Below the pieces are notes generated by a model. That model made no database searches and was not told where the DNA came from. It worked only from the letters and a program-made list of their open reading frames with translations. From Caballeronia glebae (GTDB taxonomy: Bacteria; Pseudomonadota; Gammaproteobacteria; Burkholderiales; Burkholderiaceae): 64,000 nucleotides of DNA. Positions 62,991 through 64,000 of this stretch are shown piece after piece; position 1 is the stretch's first letter; each line of letters begins with the position of its first letter. Location: assembly GCF_001545035.1 (NCBI RefSeq), contig NZ_FCOJ02000011.1, positions 1 to 64,000 of the forward strand. The letters run 5' to 3'. The position numbers and the translations under genes were made by a program.

Positions 62991-63008
62991 ATGACGAGAG
63001 AGTGACGC
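62991..63008 (-). promoter_or_regulatory. Possible Pho box upstream of phnC
   Basis: On the minus strand GCGTCAC-TCTC-TCGTCAT: two units with an 11-base period, both containing GTCA as in the PhoB consensus CTGTCAT. Partial match only. Confidence 0.35.
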
Positions 63009-63016
63009 GGATGAGA

Positions 63017-63026
63017 CGTCTAGATG
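63017..63026. promoter_or_regulatory. PhnF operator candidate upstream of phnC
   Basis: CGTCTAGATG differs from the palindrome at 58110-58119 at one base. It lies about 90 bases before the phnC start and 128 bases before the divergent dehydrogenase gene. Confidence 0.6.
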
Positions 63027-63153
63027 AATACATGACTTGGACGCGCCGCCGTTTGAGACGATCGAGCAGAAAACCGATCCGAACGAGCATTCACGTTTTC
63101 AGCGCCGCGCTTCATGATGATCCGCAAATGCAACAACCATTCGGGACTTCATC

Positions 63154-64000
63154 ATGAACACGATCCATACGGATGTCGCCATCATCGGCGCGGGCAGCGC
63201 GGGACTCTCCGCGTATCGCGCGGCGAAGGCGGCGGGCGCTTCGGCGATTCTCATCGAAGGCGGCGCGCACGGCACGACCTGTGCGCGCGTCGGTTGTATG
63301 CCGTCGAAGCTTCTCATCGCGGCGGCCGAGGCCGCGCATCACGCGACGCATGCGGCGGCATTCGGCGTGCATATCGACGGCGCGGTGCGCGTGGACGGGC
63401 GCGAGGTGATGGCGCGCGTGAAGCGCGAACGCGATCGCTTCGTGGGCTTCGTCGTCGCGGATGTCGATGCGATGCCCGAGGCGGCCAAGCTCACGGGCTA
63501 CGCGCGCTTCATCGACGATAACCTGCTGCAAGTGGGCGACGATACGCACGTGCGGGCGAAGAGCGTCGTCATCGCGACGGGATCGAGCCCCGTGATGCCG
63601 GCGATGTATCGCGCGCTCGGCGAACGCGCCATCATCAACGACGATGTGTTCGCGTGGGACGATTTGCCGAAGCGTGTCGCGGTGATCGGCGCGGGTGTCA
63701 TCGGACTGGAACTCGGTCAGGCGTTGGCGCGGCTCGGTGTGCGCGTGTCGGTGCTGGGTGCGCGCGGGCGCGTCGGGCCTTTGAGCGATCCGCAAGTGCG
63801 CGACTATGCCGGGCGCGTGTTCGCCGAAGCGTTCCGCTTCGAGCCGCACGCGCAGGTGCAGGCGGCCGTGCGCGAGGGCGACGAAGTGCGCTTGCGTTAC
63901 GTGTCCGGTGCGGGCGAGACGATCGAAGACACGTTCGATTACGTGCTGGTGGCCGCTGGACGCAAGCCTAATGTCGGCGGGCTGGCTTTGCACAACACAT
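63154..64000 (+). CDS. Dihydrolipoyl dehydrogenase family flavoprotein (3' end outside window)
   Basis: First 282 residues of a class I pyridine-nucleotide-disulfide oxidoreductase. FAD-binding GAGSAG near residue 12; the redox-active disulfide is in TTCARVGCMPSK; ATGSSP and the NAD-binding GAGVIGLELGQAL follow; the frame is open at the edge. The CxxxxC motif differs slightly from E2-bound lipoamide dehydrogenases (CLNVGCIPSK), and no pyruvate-dehydrogenase-type gene is near, so it may act on another disulfide or as a dehydrogenase of unknown partner. Confidence 0.85.
   Translation, partial: MNTIHTDVAIIGAGSAGLSAYRAAKAAGASAILIEGGAHGTTCARVGCMPSKLLIAAAEAAHHATHAAAFGVHIDGAVRVDGREVMARVKRERDRFVGFVVADVDAMPEAAKLTGYARFIDDNLLQVGDDTHVRAKSVVIATGSSPVMPAMYRALGERAIINDDVFAWDDLPKRVAVIGAGVIGLELGQALARLGVRVSVLGARGRVGPLSDPQVRDYAGRVFAEAFRFEPHAQVQAAVREGDEVRLRYVSGAGETIEDTFDYVLVAAGRKPNVGGLALHNT

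Noticed and set aside
1-64000. CRISPR arrays, insertion sequences, prophage or integrative-element ends, tRNA genes
   Set aside because: Looked for spaced repeats, transposase or integrase motifs and tRNA-like sequences and found none.

Overview
The window is a GC-rich bacterial chromosome segment with short intergenic spaces. Lineage-typical genes (a DUF4148 secreted protein, a DUF3563 protein, many LysR regulators) and a ribosomal-RNA leader of Burkholderia type at the left edge point to Burkholderia sensu lato, most likely Caballeronia or Paraburkholderia. The genus is an inference. I see no insertion sequence, prophage, CRISPR array or tRNA.

Layout from left to right. 1-213: leader and promoter of an rRNA operon whose 16S gene lies just off the left edge on the minus strand. 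337-4400: a DUF4148 protein, a penicillin/AHL-acylase family Ntn hydrolase, a 56-residue microprotein and a decayed PAP2-like remnant. 4431-9014: a YbhGFSR-like drug-efflux operon (lipoprotein adaptor, ABC ATPase, ABC permease, outer-membrane factor) with a strong promoter and a palindromic operator. 9007-20632: a ten-gene minus-strand operon behind a GntR/FadR regulator: SDR, BKACE (DUF849), metallo-beta-lactamase lactonase, complete sugar-type ABC importer with two permease domains fused in one chain, carnitine-dehydrogenase/CRYL1-like dehydrogenase, SMP-30 lactonase, and an acyl-CoA synthetase. This looks like an unassigned catabolic pathway.

20706-27208: an RsbR-RsbS-RsbT-RsbX-type stressosome operon that runs directly into two hybrid histidine kinases and carries no sigma factor. 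27583-32892: xanthine/urate permease, alpha/beta hydrolase, exonuclease III, a frameshifted MFS fragment, aldo/keto reductase and a LysR regulator. 32909-36684: a sulfonate/taurine-type import operon with a TauD-like dioxygenase. 36813-38524: DNA polymerase IV with a LexA box, and a hypothetical gene. 38802-45730: a DUF3563 protein, a two-component system preceded by an orphan terminator (possible sRNA or attenuator), an EmrB-type MFS exporter and a PAS-PAS hybrid kinase. 45737-52050: a FUSC-family transporter, LysR/VOC pair, secreted low-complexity protein, chemoreceptor and aromatic-acid MFS transporter.

52312-63026: a complete carbon-phosphorus lyase locus. phnGHIJKLM runs on the minus strand, phnF-DUF1045-phnN is divergent from it, and phnCDE converges on phnN. 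Two copies of a CGTCTAGAYG element lie upstream of phnG/phnF and of phnC, the likely PhnF operators. phnP is absent, and the DUF1045 two-histidine phosphoesterase may replace it. The window ends inside a dihydrolipoyl-dehydrogenase family gene.
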